Source: JBGAKG01 sp044224495 (GTDB taxonomy: Bacteria > Myxococcota_A > Polyangia > Polyangiales > Polyangiaceae). Taken from it: DNA of 64,000 nucleotides. The notes below the pieces were generated by a model. The model was not told the origin of the DNA. It searched no databases and was given only the letters and a program-made list of their open reading frames with translations. Shown piece after piece: positions 16,096 to 23,247 of this stretch. The translations under genes and the position numbers were made by a program. Numbering within the stretch: position 1 is the first letter of the stretch; every line of letters begins with the position of its first letter. The stretch lies in NCBI GenBank assembly GCA_044224495.1, contig JBGAKG010000001.1, forward strand, positions 124,001-188,000. The letters run 5' to 3'.

Positions 16096-17058
16096 GTGGG
16101 GATTCTTCGCCGAATCGATGGGAGTAGCGCGGACATCAGCCTGTCCGCGATGACGAGGATCGGGCGAGCGAGCACGAACGACCTCGTCCTCAGCGAAGCG
16201 CGAGTATCCCAGTTTCACGCCTCGCTCGCGTGGACATCGCAGGGCGTGTGGGAGCTCCGCGACCTCGGCTCCAGCAATGGTTCGTTCGTCGACGGCGTCC
16301 GCCTGGGCGCGGGTGACCGCAAGACGCTCAGTGCGAACGCCGGTCTTTCCTTCGGAGCACCGGGAGCCGAGTGGTCCTTGATCGACGTTCGGCGTCCTCT
16401 CCCCGAAGCGCGGGAGCTCGCGACTGGGACGCGACACGTCGGGACCCCCCACCTCCTTTCCGTCACCAAGGCAGGCACGACGGTCGACATCTTCGAAGAG
16501 GGTCGTGGCAACTGGGTCATCGAATCGGACGGCGTGCTCCGCGATCTTCGCAACGACGAGATCATCGAGCTCGGCGGAACGCGTTTCCTCGTTGCGCTCC
16601 CGCTTCCCATCTCCGAAACCGAAGACGCGCCGGGAGCGGCTCCCGAACGAGCCGCGGAGCTCCCGCTCGCGGAGACGACGCTCACGTTCCTGGTCAGCGC
16701 CGACCTCGAGACGATCGAGCTTCAAGTCACGTGGAGCGGCCGCCGATGGGTGTGCCAGAAGGCGTACGTGCGTGCGCTGCTGTCGCTGGCTGAAGCGCGC
16801 CTTCGCGACGCAGGCGCGTCCAGCGTCCGAACACATGAGCGGGGGTGGGTCTACGGAGACGAGCTCTGCACGCTTGCGAGCTATGAGAGCGTCGCCCGCC
16901 TGAACGTCGAAGTACATCGTGCTCGCAGCGAGTTCGCACGTGAAGGCGTCCCCGGTGCGCCTGCCATCGTGCAGCGTCGACGCGGCACGGGCCAGCTTCG
17001 CATCGGCACGGACCGGATCGAAGTCGTTCACGGGCTGGAACGGCCGCGGCGCTCATGA
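16096..17058 (+). CDS. FHA domain protein with C-terminal winged-helix-like region
   Basis: This 320-residue protein starts at GTG 16096 with a GAGG ribosome-binding sequence. The N-terminal FHA domain (about residues 5-95) carries the phosphothreonine-binding set: RIGR at 21-24, SQFH at 38-41 and LGSSNGSF at 58-65. An Ala/Glu/Pro-rich linker follows. The C-terminal 110 residues include GWVYGDELC, 'ARLNVEVHRARSEFAREGV' and RRRGTGQLRIG, a pattern resembling a winged-helix DNA-binding or regulatory domain in delta-proteobacterial FHA proteins. It probably reads phosphorylation by the island kinase and may be a transcription factor or adaptor. It overlaps the methyltransferase start by ATGA. Confidence 0.88.
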   Translation: MGILRRIDGSSADISLSAMTRIGRASTNDLVLSEARVSQFHASLAWTSQGVWELRDLGSSNGSFVDGVRLGAGDRKTLSANAGLSFGAPGAEWSLIDVRRPLPEARELATGTRHVGTPHLLSVTKAGTTVDIFEEGRGNWVIESDGVLRDLRNDEIIELGGTRFLVALPLPISETEDAPGAAPERAAELPLAETTLTFLVSADLETIELQVTWSGRRWVCQKAYVRALLSLAEARLRDAGASSVRTHERGWVYGDELCTLASYESVARLNVEVHRARSEFAREGVPGAPAIVQRRRGTGQLRIGTDRIEVVHGLERPRRS

Positions 17059-17885
17059 CCCTCTCCCTCGACACCATTGCATATTACACCGAATGTTGGT
17101 CCGAGCGCCTCGCACACGGACACAACGTCTCTTCCAGTGCGATCCACTACGGTCTCGACTTCCGGGTCGACGAACCGCCGGAGGTCGCCAAGGCTCGAAC
17201 GAATGAGCACGTCCTCAAGCGCCTCCAGCTCGACCGAAACAAGACAGCCTCCATCGCCGACTTCGGTTGCGGCGCGGGGAGCACGACGCTTCACCTCGCG
17301 CGGCGAGCCCCCGCCTGGCGCTTCGTTGCACTCGATGCGACTCCGGCCAACCTCGCGATCGCACGTGCACGCGCGCACGAGGCTTCACTCAACAGCCGAG
17401 CGCGATTCGTCGAGTGCGACTACGCGTCCGTTCCCTTCGATGGCAGCTTCGACGGAGCCTACTCGGTCGAGTCGCTCTGCCACATCGATGAGCGCGAGCG
17501 AGCGACTCGCGAGATGGCACGGCTCCTGGCCGCGCGGGCTCCGCTCGTCGTCGTCGACTTCATTCGAACGAGCCGCCCCATGGCAGCTGGCGCTCGCCGC
17601 ACGTACGATGCACTTCGGCGGGGATTCGCGATAGCCGACTACTACGACGAGCCTCTGGAGGCCGTCTTGAAGCGCTCGGGCTTCGCGACGATCTCCCAGG
17701 TCGACCTGTCCGGCCGCATCGCAGAAGACGTACGCCGGTCGGCTGCGCGTGCCCGCGAACGCATGCCTTTCGCAACCACACAGCGGTGGAAATGGCACTT
17801 CGAAGCATGCATCGCGGTTGCCGACATGCTCGAGGACGGCCTTCTTCGATACGAGTCCACTCGTGCCATCCGTAATGTCGTGTAA
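17055..17885 (+). CDS. Class I SAM-dependent methyltransferase (island)
   Basis: This 276-residue protein starts at ATG 17055, overlapping the FHA stop as ATGA. Motif I is ADFGCGAGSTTLHLARR at about residues 68-84. The acidic ribose-binding residue is in VALDATP, and the post-motif region 'SFDGAYSVESLCHIDERERA' is typical of small-molecule (UbiE/tocopherol/sterol-type) methyltransferases. The N-terminal segment YTECWSERLAHGHNVSSSAIHYG (key part AIHYG) resembles those enzymes. The substrate is unknown. In this context it may modify a signal molecule or be a cargo enzyme. A 104-bp gap to the C1 peptidase gene is the largest inside the block, so a second promoter there is possible. Confidence 0.88.
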   Translation: MTLSLDTIAYYTECWSERLAHGHNVSSSAIHYGLDFRVDEPPEVAKARTNEHVLKRLQLDRNKTASIADFGCGAGSTTLHLARRAPAWRFVALDATPANLAIARARAHEASLNSRARFVECDYASVPFDGSFDGAYSVESLCHIDERERATREMARLLAARAPLVVVDFIRTSRPMAAGARRTYDALRRGFAIADYYDEPLEAVLKRSGFATISQVDLSGRIAEDVRRSAARARERMPFATTQRWKWHFEACIAVADMLEDGLLRYESTRAIRNVV

Positions 17886-17989
17886 GCGACACGACCTCTC
17901 CGAATCCCTACGGTCGAGCTCAGCACCGCTTCGCCGCAGCGTGGGGCTGCTCCGAACCGGCGAGCAACGATCCGAAGAGGAGAGCTTCC

Positions 17990-18769
17990 ATGGCCAGCAA
18001 GCTGAGTCGCCGTTACGGATGGGTGCCCGATGTCCCCGACCACCGTGACCAGGTCTACGCCGCCCCTGTCGTCAACGTGGCGAACCTACCGCCGAGCGTG
18101 GACCTTCGCGCCGTCTCCCCAAAGCAGATCTACGACCAAGGTCAGCTGGGGTCGTGTACGGCGAATGCCATCGGCGCGGCAATCGAGTTCGACTTGATCA
18201 AGCAGAACGCTCGCGTCTTCACGCCGTCGCGGCTCTTCATCTACTACAACGAGCGCGAGACGGAAGGAACGCTTGCCTCCGATGCTGGAGCCCAGATTCG
18301 CGACGGGGTGAAGAGTGTCAACAAGCGCGGCGCCCCGCCCGAAGAGCTCTGGCCGTACAGCGACGCAAATCCTGGATTGTTCCTCGAGCGACCGCCCCCG
18401 ACGGTCTATCAAGAAGCCGCGAATCACAAAGTCGTCTCGTACCAGCGCGTCGCGCGGACGGTCTCGCAGATGAAGGGATGCCTCGCCGCAGGATATCCGT
18501 TCGTCTACGGCTTCTCGGTGTACGAGAGCTTCGAATCCGACACCGTCGCTACGACCGGGGACGTTCCCATGCCCGGCTCCAGCGAGAAGCTCCTTGGCGG
18601 CCACGCGGTGCTCGCCGTCGGATACGACGACGCGACGCAGCGCTTCCTCGTCCGCAACTCCTGGGGCGCGGGATGGGGAAAGCAAGGCTACTTCACGATG
18701 CCCTATGCGTTCCTCTTGGACGGCAACCTCTCCGACGACTTCTGGACGATTCGCGCTGTCGCAGTCTGA
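17990..18769 (+). CDS. C1 (papain-family) cysteine peptidase
   Basis: This 259-residue protein starts at ATG 17990, with GAGGAGAG about 7 nt upstream. All four catalytic positions of clan CA C1 peptidases are present: Gln 50 and Cys 56 in DQGQLGSCTANA, His 205 in GGHAVLAVGYDD, and Asn 223 in RNSWGAGWG. There is no signal peptide and no long inhibitory propeptide: the mature fold begins at about residue 34 (PPSVDLR). It therefore probably acts in the cytoplasm, or is a toxin-like effector. Its placement with a trypsin-like peptidase and a NACHT protein suggests regulated proteolysis of host or invader targets. Confidence 0.93.
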   Translation: MASKLSRRYGWVPDVPDHRDQVYAAPVVNVANLPPSVDLRAVSPKQIYDQGQLGSCTANAIGAAIEFDLIKQNARVFTPSRLFIYYNERETEGTLASDAGAQIRDGVKSVNKRGAPPEELWPYSDANPGLFLERPPPTVYQEAANHKVVSYQRVARTVSQMKGCLAAGYPFVYGFSVYESFESDTVATTGDVPMPGSSEKLLGGHAVLAVGYDDATQRFLVRNSWGAGWGKQGYFTMPYAFLLDGNLSDDFWTIRAVAV

Positions 18770-18793
18770 CTTCGAGCCAGGGGAGCGAGGGGG

Positions 18794-19714
18794 ATGGGGG
18801 CAACAACTGGGCAGTCGAAGCTATGGGCGAAGGTCATGGATCGAGCGCGAGCTCTGTTCGGACCACGCAATCGCTTTGGCGTCTTCGCCTATGGCGTCGG
18901 ACGCCGCCATCGGGGAGGGCACCCGACACGCGAGCGAACTCTGGTCGTCTACTTGCCATTCAAGCTCGCCAAGCCGCGCCATCCCGTCCCCTCGCTCCGG
19001 GTCCTCGGTCGAACGATCCGTCCAGACGTCGTCGCGACGGGCGCGGTGGCCATCGCGCACGTTGGCCCCGTGCCGTTCGACGGTCTCCACCCTGGTGCAG
19101 CCATCGTCACTCGGGCGGGAGCGCGCGGTGCGATCTCCGCCCTGCTGACGAACAACGGCAGCGACCCAACGCACGCCATCACGGCCGGTCACTTGTTCGC
19201 CCCGAGCTCCGTCGGTGGGAAGGTGCAATGCGCTGCCTCGCCGGGGTCGCCCGCGAGCGACGTCGGCGAGTTGATCGCGAACTTCTTGGACGACGCTTCA
19301 CTCGACGTAGCGCTCATCGAGCTCAACCCGAAGGGGCAATCGATGGTGAGCGACCTCGGCCCTCCGCTCGCGCGGATGCTCGCCGCCAACGACGTTTGGA
19401 GCGAACCGGTCCGGGCATGGCTTCCGACCGCGAATTCGTACTCGAACCCGAGTGTGACGCTCGGGTCGCCACTCGACGTGCTCGTCGAAGCACCCACGCG
19501 CGGGCAGTACGTGGTCCGAGGTGTCGTGTGTACCGAGCACGAGCTCACCCAAGTGGGTGACTCGGGGACAGTGCTCGTCACGGGGAGCACCAACCGAACC
19601 GCGGTCGGGAGCTGCATCGGTGGCTTCGGTGCCCGCTCCGTCTTCGAACCGTTCGCGCGCGCGTTCGCCGCGTGCCGCCAGATCGACCCCCAACTGAGGA
19701 TCTTCGAACCATGA
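18794..19714 (+). CDS. Trypsin-like serine peptidase (chymotrypsin fold)
   Basis: This 306-residue protein starts at ATG 18794, 24 bp after the C1 peptidase stop, with an adjacent GAGGGG ribosome-binding sequence. A catalytic triad is readable: His 133 in AITAGHLF, Asp 171 in SLDVALIEL and Ser 257 in VGDSGTVL. This order and spacing fit a trypsin-like domain of about residues 100-290. The first 95 residues (basic, with RRHRGG) match no known domain, and there is no signal peptide. It may be a partner or effector domain activated by the NACHT switch. Trypsin-like domains are recurrent in predicted NACHT-based conflict systems. Confidence 0.88.
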   Translation: MGATTGQSKLWAKVMDRARALFGPRNRFGVFAYGVGRRHRGGHPTRERTLVVYLPFKLAKPRHPVPSLRVLGRTIRPDVVATGAVAIAHVGPVPFDGLHPGAAIVTRAGARGAISALLTNNGSDPTHAITAGHLFAPSSVGGKVQCAASPGSPASDVGELIANFLDDASLDVALIELNPKGQSMVSDLGPPLARMLAANDVWSEPVRAWLPTANSYSNPSVTLGSPLDVLVEAPTRGQYVVRGVVCTEHELTQVGDSGTVLVTGSTNRTAVGSCIGGFGARSVFEPFARAFAACRQIDPQLRIFEP

Positions 19715-21429
19715 CCTTCCAGAAGCGCGCCCTCGTCCTACTCGCCCTCGTGTTGACGATGCTGCTTTCGCGTGGCGCAGCCGCGCAGCCGCCGAACCCG
19801 AGTCCGACGACAGATGTGGCAGTGTCCACCGACAAGGAGGGGCCTTCCGCCCTCGCGCGTGCGACCAGTCGCGAGGACGCACTCAAGGCGTTGAAGACGG
19901 CTCCTACGTCGCTTCCCCAGCCGGCAGTCGGACAGGTCGACCTCGCTGGAGCCTTGGCGGAGACACTCCAGATTCTCGGGCAGATCGTAGTCGATCGCGC
20001 GTCGGCGAAGGCCTACACGGTCCTGCAAGATCAGCTGCTCACTCTCCTTCGATGCAACGAGGGAACCCCGACCGCGACACCAGCGGCGGCAACGCCAGCG
20101 CCGGCGACGCCAGCGCCGGCGACGACACGCTTCGTGGCAACCTGCGATGCCGTACGCGCGCTGAGGATCGAAGACATCGCGATGGCGCCGACGACGTTGG
20201 GAACGGCCCTCGCCGAAGACCTGCTCGCAGCGCTCGGGATCCGCACCGATTCGGCGATCAAGAAGCTGCTTGGTGGCGTCCTCGCCGCGACCATGCCGAG
20301 CTTCGTCGAAAAACCTTCGGTCCTCGGTGGCTCGACCACGCAACGGATCGTCGATGCGATCCTCCAGTTCCTCGCCAGCAAGACGAGCGACTTCGACAAG
20401 GCGACCAACGGCCAGAAAGCCGTTGCGCTCGGTGCGCTGATCTACGCCAAGTGCTTGGCTCAGATCGACGCGACACACTCGCTTGCGAGCTGCAACGTCG
20501 CCGCCATCGCGGTGCAGCTCGGCGGAGATCTGGACGCTGAGATCCAGGGCGTCGGAAGCGAAGTCGCGCGGCGGCTCGTTACGCTCTCAGCGTCGAAGCT
20601 CGACCTCCCCAAGCTTCGCCTCGCGGTCGACACTGCGTTTGCGACAGCGTGTCTCCTCGAGGCACCGAGCAGCGACCCCGTCGCTCTGAGCTGCCCCACG
20701 ATTGAGAGCCGAACCACTCTCGATACGACCACGGACAGGCTCGCCTTCGCGGCGGCCTTCGTCGACGCGGCAATCTCGACGGATGGCGCACGGTTGATCG
20801 TGGTCGCGACCAAGCTCGTCGACCTGCTCGACGCGAAGGCCCCCGAAACGGCGAAGAAGTACAAGCGTGCGCTTCGATTCCTCGGCGGTCTGCTCGACTA
20901 CGCGAGCACCTACATCCAGGCGACGGGCGACGATAAGGACGCGCAGGCGAAGGCTCACGATCAGCGCACCAAGATCCTGGAGTCTCTGACGCGCGACATG
21001 TCCGACCGTACGGGTCGCGAGGGTGCCGTGATCGTATCCCTCGGTGGATCACTCCGACTCGTTGGGGGAGCGAGGATCGGGCTCCCCACGAAGGGCGCCA
21101 CGTTCTATGGGCCGCTCAGCCTGCCGCTCGGAATCTCGATCGACTATGTGAACTCGGTCGGATTCCATTTCGAGCTCGACGCGGTGGACTTGGGAAATTA
21201 CCTGTCGCTGGACGACAAGCCTACCGTCAAGACTCCGGAGCTCGGCGACGCGTTCTCTCCGAGCGCGACCGTAGGGATTTCGTTCGGCAAGACACTGCCA
21301 CTCGTAATCGGTGTCACCGCGGGATGGACACCACAATTCGCGTACGATGCCGCACGTCCCGACTCGCACGGGACATTCAACATCGGTGCTACCGTGGGCA
21401 TCCACGTACCGTTGATCGATCTCAACTGA
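19711..21429 (+). CDS. Exported protein with probable C-terminal beta-barrel
   Basis: This 572-residue protein starts at ATG 19711 (ATGA overlap with the peptidase). It has a clear signal peptide (residues 1-25, ending SRGAAA). Residues about 125-140 are a proline/alanine/threonine repeat (ATPAPATPAPATT). The middle of about 300 residues is helical with no recognised domain. The last 130 residues alternate hydrophobic and polar residues, as in an outer-membrane barrel (VIVSLGGSLRLVGGARIGLP, NIGATVGIHVPLIDLN). It is predicted to be exported to the outer membrane. In context it could be a pore, an immunity or receptor component, or a substrate of the proteases; none is proven. Confidence 0.8.
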   Translation: MTFQKRALVLLALVLTMLLSRGAAAQPPNPSPTTDVAVSTDKEGPSALARATSREDALKALKTAPTSLPQPAVGQVDLAGALAETLQILGQIVVDRASAKAYTVLQDQLLTLLRCNEGTPTATPAAATPAPATPAPATTRFVATCDAVRALRIEDIAMAPTTLGTALAEDLLAALGIRTDSAIKKLLGGVLAATMPSFVEKPSVLGGSTTQRIVDAILQFLASKTSDFDKATNGQKAVALGALIYAKCLAQIDATHSLASCNVAAIAVQLGGDLDAEIQGVGSEVARRLVTLSASKLDLPKLRLAVDTAFATACLLEAPSSDPVALSCPTIESRTTLDTTTDRLAFAAAFVDAAISTDGARLIVVATKLVDLLDAKAPETAKKYKRALRFLGGLLDYASTYIQATGDDKDAQAKAHDQRTKILESLTRDMSDRTGREGAVIVSLGGSLRLVGGARIGLPTKGATFYGPLSLPLGISIDYVNSVGFHFELDAVDLGNYLSLDDKPTVKTPELGDAFSPSATVGISFGKTLPLVIGVTAGWTPQFAYDAARPDSHGTFNIGATVGIHVPLIDLN

Positions 21430-21457
21430 CCTCGGACCCGTCTCTGAGGAGTGAAAA

Positions 21458-21871
21458 ATGGACGCTTTGACCACATTCGTCACGGCAATGATCGCTCTGA
21501 GCGTCGGAGCGGAGCGCATCACGGAGATCGTGAAAGGGATGATCCCTTGGCTCCGGGAGCCACCTGGCAACGACCCGAACGCCGACGGGCGACGCCGCGC
21601 CGCGCTCCAATCGATCGCGGCGGTCGGGGGCGGCGTTGCTGCGTGGATGATCGGACCCGACCACTTCCTCCCAAAACTCGTGCCGACAGATCCCACCTCG
21701 CTGCAGAAGGCCTTCGTCTGCGCACTGCTCGGGCTGATGGCGAGTGGTGGATCCGCACTCTGGAATCACGTGTTGGACATCATCGGAGTGGTCAAAGAGA
21801 CGCGCGAGGTGGCACTTGCCGCCAAGACGACGACGGATGGCGTGAAGCCGTCACCGAACGCGCAAACCTGA
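21458..21871 (+). CDS. Small island membrane protein
   Basis: This 137-residue protein starts at ATG 21458 with a good GAGGAG ribosome-binding sequence. It has two to three hydrophobic segments: about residues 5-20 (ALTTFVTAMIALSVG), 45-60 (QSIAAVGGGVAAWMIG) and 85-105. The pattern 'GAERITEIVKGMIPWL' between them resembles small membrane proteins that I cannot assign. The size and topology are holin-like, but no phage genes are nearby. It may be the membrane effector or anchor of the system. An in-frame stop at 21869-21871 is followed by 47 more plausible codons (separate entry). Confidence 0.75.
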   Translation: MDALTTFVTAMIALSVGAERITEIVKGMIPWLREPPGNDPNADGRRRAALQSIAAVGGGVAAWMIGPDHFLPKLVPTDPTSLQKAFVCALLGLMASGGSALWNHVLDIIGVVKETREVALAAKTTTDGVKPSPNAQT

Positions 21872-22015
21872 CCCGCTCTCGACGGCCCATCACACGGGCG
21901 CTGGAGCTTCGCGTCCCGCGGAGTCGACTTCGAGACGACGTCGGCGTTCACGGTGACCTCGCAGGGGTCATCGAGTCCGTTCTACGTCGCGCAGCTCCCG
22001 CCCGACCCGAAGTGA
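21872..22015 (+). pseudogene. Possible gene remnant in frame after the island's last stop
   Basis: Directly after the TGA of the 137-residue gene, the same frame continues for 47 codons to a second TGA at 22013-22015. The reading includes WSFASRGVDFETTSAF and SSPFYVAQLPPDPK, which looks like protein rather than random sequence. It has no usable start. It may be the C-terminal extension of the small membrane protein lost to a nonsense mutation, or a remnant of another gene. This part (to 22029) otherwise shows nothing. Confidence 0.3.
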
Positions 22016-22029
22016 AGTTGCTTTGGGCG

Positions 22030-22338
22030 TCAGGCGTCGCCGACGATAACGAGGTCGGCCGAATCGTAGGCATAGCGCAGACCGCTCGGCTGCCATCGAA
22101 CGTCGACGAACGTGTCGTCCTTCCGCTCGCCGTCGCCGAGGTCCATCGGCCCTAGCACCACTCCAACGCAGTCGCCGAACTCGTCGACGTGTGCGGTGCC
22201 GCAGCCCCAACAGGCATATCCATCGTCCGGATCGAACGGACCGAGGTGGCGACCCGCCGAGCCACACTTTCCACGGAGTCGGGTTTTTGCGGCCTCGGTC
22301 AAACGAACCAGGGCACCCTTCTTCACTCCAGCACTCAT
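22030..22338 (-). CDS. Small hypothetical protein with Cys/His motif
   Basis: This 102-residue protein starts at ATG 22338-22336. The A of the start codon is also the last base of the upstream GT2 stop (TGATG), so the two are translationally coupled. The protein contains GACWGCGTAHVDEFGDC-like residues (YACWGCGTAHVDEFGDCVG), a possible zinc-binding knuckle with Cys-x2-Cys and a later His and Cys. The rest is polar with a DLGDGERKDDTF segment and a VIVGDA end. No family was recognised. It is the last gene of the minus-strand pair and faces the island across a 14-bp gap after the remnant. Confidence 0.6.
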   Translation of the reverse strand: MSAGVKKGALVRLTEAAKTRLRGKCGSAGRHLGPFDPDDGYACWGCGTAHVDEFGDCVGVVLGPMDLGDGERKDDTFVDVRWQPSGLRYAYDSADLVIVGDA

Positions 22339-23129
22339 CACGCTACCCGCGTCCCTTCCGTCCACGCCGCGAGGCGCGCCCCATCCTTCTTGTAGAGCCG
22401 CGCCTGCTCGTGCGGCAGCCCGCGCTTCTCGAGCCAGAACCCCGCCGCCGTCCGCACCACGCCGAGCCCGTAGCGCACGCCCGCGCCGAAGCGGATCGTC
22501 GACATGTCCTCGAAGTAGTGCGCGGGGCACGAGAGCTCGCCGATCGCGAGCCCGAAGTGGATCGCCTGCGTCAGCGTCTCGTTGTCGAAGACGAAGTCGT
22601 TGCGGTTCTCGGCGAGCGGAAGCTCCTCGAGCGCGCGCCGCGAGAAGCCGCGGTAGCCCGTGTGGTACTCGCTCAGCCCGGCCTGCGTGATGGCGTTCTC
22701 GAACCCGGTCAGCGCCTTGTTCACGACGAACTTCCAGACCGGCATCCCGCCCTTGAGCGCGCCGCGCACGAGCATCCGCGAGCCGAGCACCAGATCGTAG
22801 CCGCCGTACGCCACCATGCTCGCGACGGCGGGCATGAGCTCCGGCTTGTACTGGAAGTCCCCGTGCACCATCACCACGACGTCCGCGCCGCTCGCGAGCG
22901 CCTCGCGGTAGCCCGTCTTCTGCGCCGCGCCGTAGCCCAGGTTCTTCGCGTGCGACACGACGCCGATCCCGTGCGCGCGCGCGATCGCGACGCTGTCGTC
23001 CGTGCTCCCGTCGTCCACGAAGAGCACGCCGTCGGCGATGCCCTTCGGCAGGGCGGCGATGGTGCGGGCCAGCGTCTTCCCGACGTTGAGCCCCGGCATC
23101 ACCACCCACACCTTCTTCCCGTTCACCAT
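22338..23129 (-). CDS. GT2 (DPM1-like) glycosyltransferase
   Basis: This 263-residue protein uses ATG 23129 as the most likely start (MVNGKKVWVVMPGLN). An ATG at 23150 adds seven residues. GT-A features are clear: VVMPGLNVGKTL at the N-terminus, FVDDGSTDDS near residue 38, the catalytic HGDFQYKP (a D-x-D/Q variant), and a GYRGFSRRALEEL acceptor block. No C-terminal membrane domain is present. Such enzymes transfer mannose or glucose from a nucleotide sugar to a polyprenyl phosphate. The upstream NAD-epimerase on the opposite strand may serve the same pathway. The start lies within a short ATCACCATC-type repeat tract. Confidence 0.88.
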   Translation of the reverse strand: MVNGKKVWVVMPGLNVGKTLARTIAALPKGIADGVLFVDDGSTDDSVAIARAHGIGVVSHAKNLGYGAAQKTGYREALASGADVVVMVHGDFQYKPELMPAVASMVAYGGYDLVLGSRMLVRGALKGGMPVWKFVVNKALTGFENAITQAGLSEYHTGYRGFSRRALEELPLAENRNDFVFDNETLTQAIHFGLAIGELSCPAHYFEDMSTIRFGAGVRYGLGVVRTAAGFWLEKRGLPHEQARLYKKDGARLAAWTEGTRVA

Positions 23130-23157
23130 CCGATCACCATCACCATCCAATCACCAC
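23124..23157. repeat. Imperfect CACCATC/ATCACCATC tract
   Basis: A run of CACCATC and ATCACCATC-like units covers the intended start of the GT2 gene. It includes CACCATC at 23124-23130 and 23141-23147, with the related ATCACCATC between them at 23133-23141. On the minus strand it reads as GATGGTGA-type units, giving several potential in-frame or shifted ATGs. It could allow slippage or alternative starts, but may be chance. Confidence 0.45.
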
Positions 23158-23247
23158 GGCGAGGGGGGAAACTACCACGCGCCCGACGTACCAGGAGTAG
23201 CCCCCTCTCCGCGCCACCTTCCGTGGTACGGTCGAAGGCGTTTCCAC

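Noticed and set aside
10555..21871. Interpretation of the island as a prophage because of the holin-like last gene
   Set aside because: No capsid, portal, terminase, integrase, tail or lysis genes are visible; only one small membrane protein is holin-sized.
10555..21871. Flanking direct repeats or a tRNA attachment site for the island
   Set aside because: No tRNA and no obvious long direct repeat was seen at either edge. Short repeats cannot be excluded by eye.
23124..23157. CRISPR-like or regulatory repeat array
   Set aside because: Units are 7-9 bp, imperfect and adjacent with no spacers, so not a CRISPR array.
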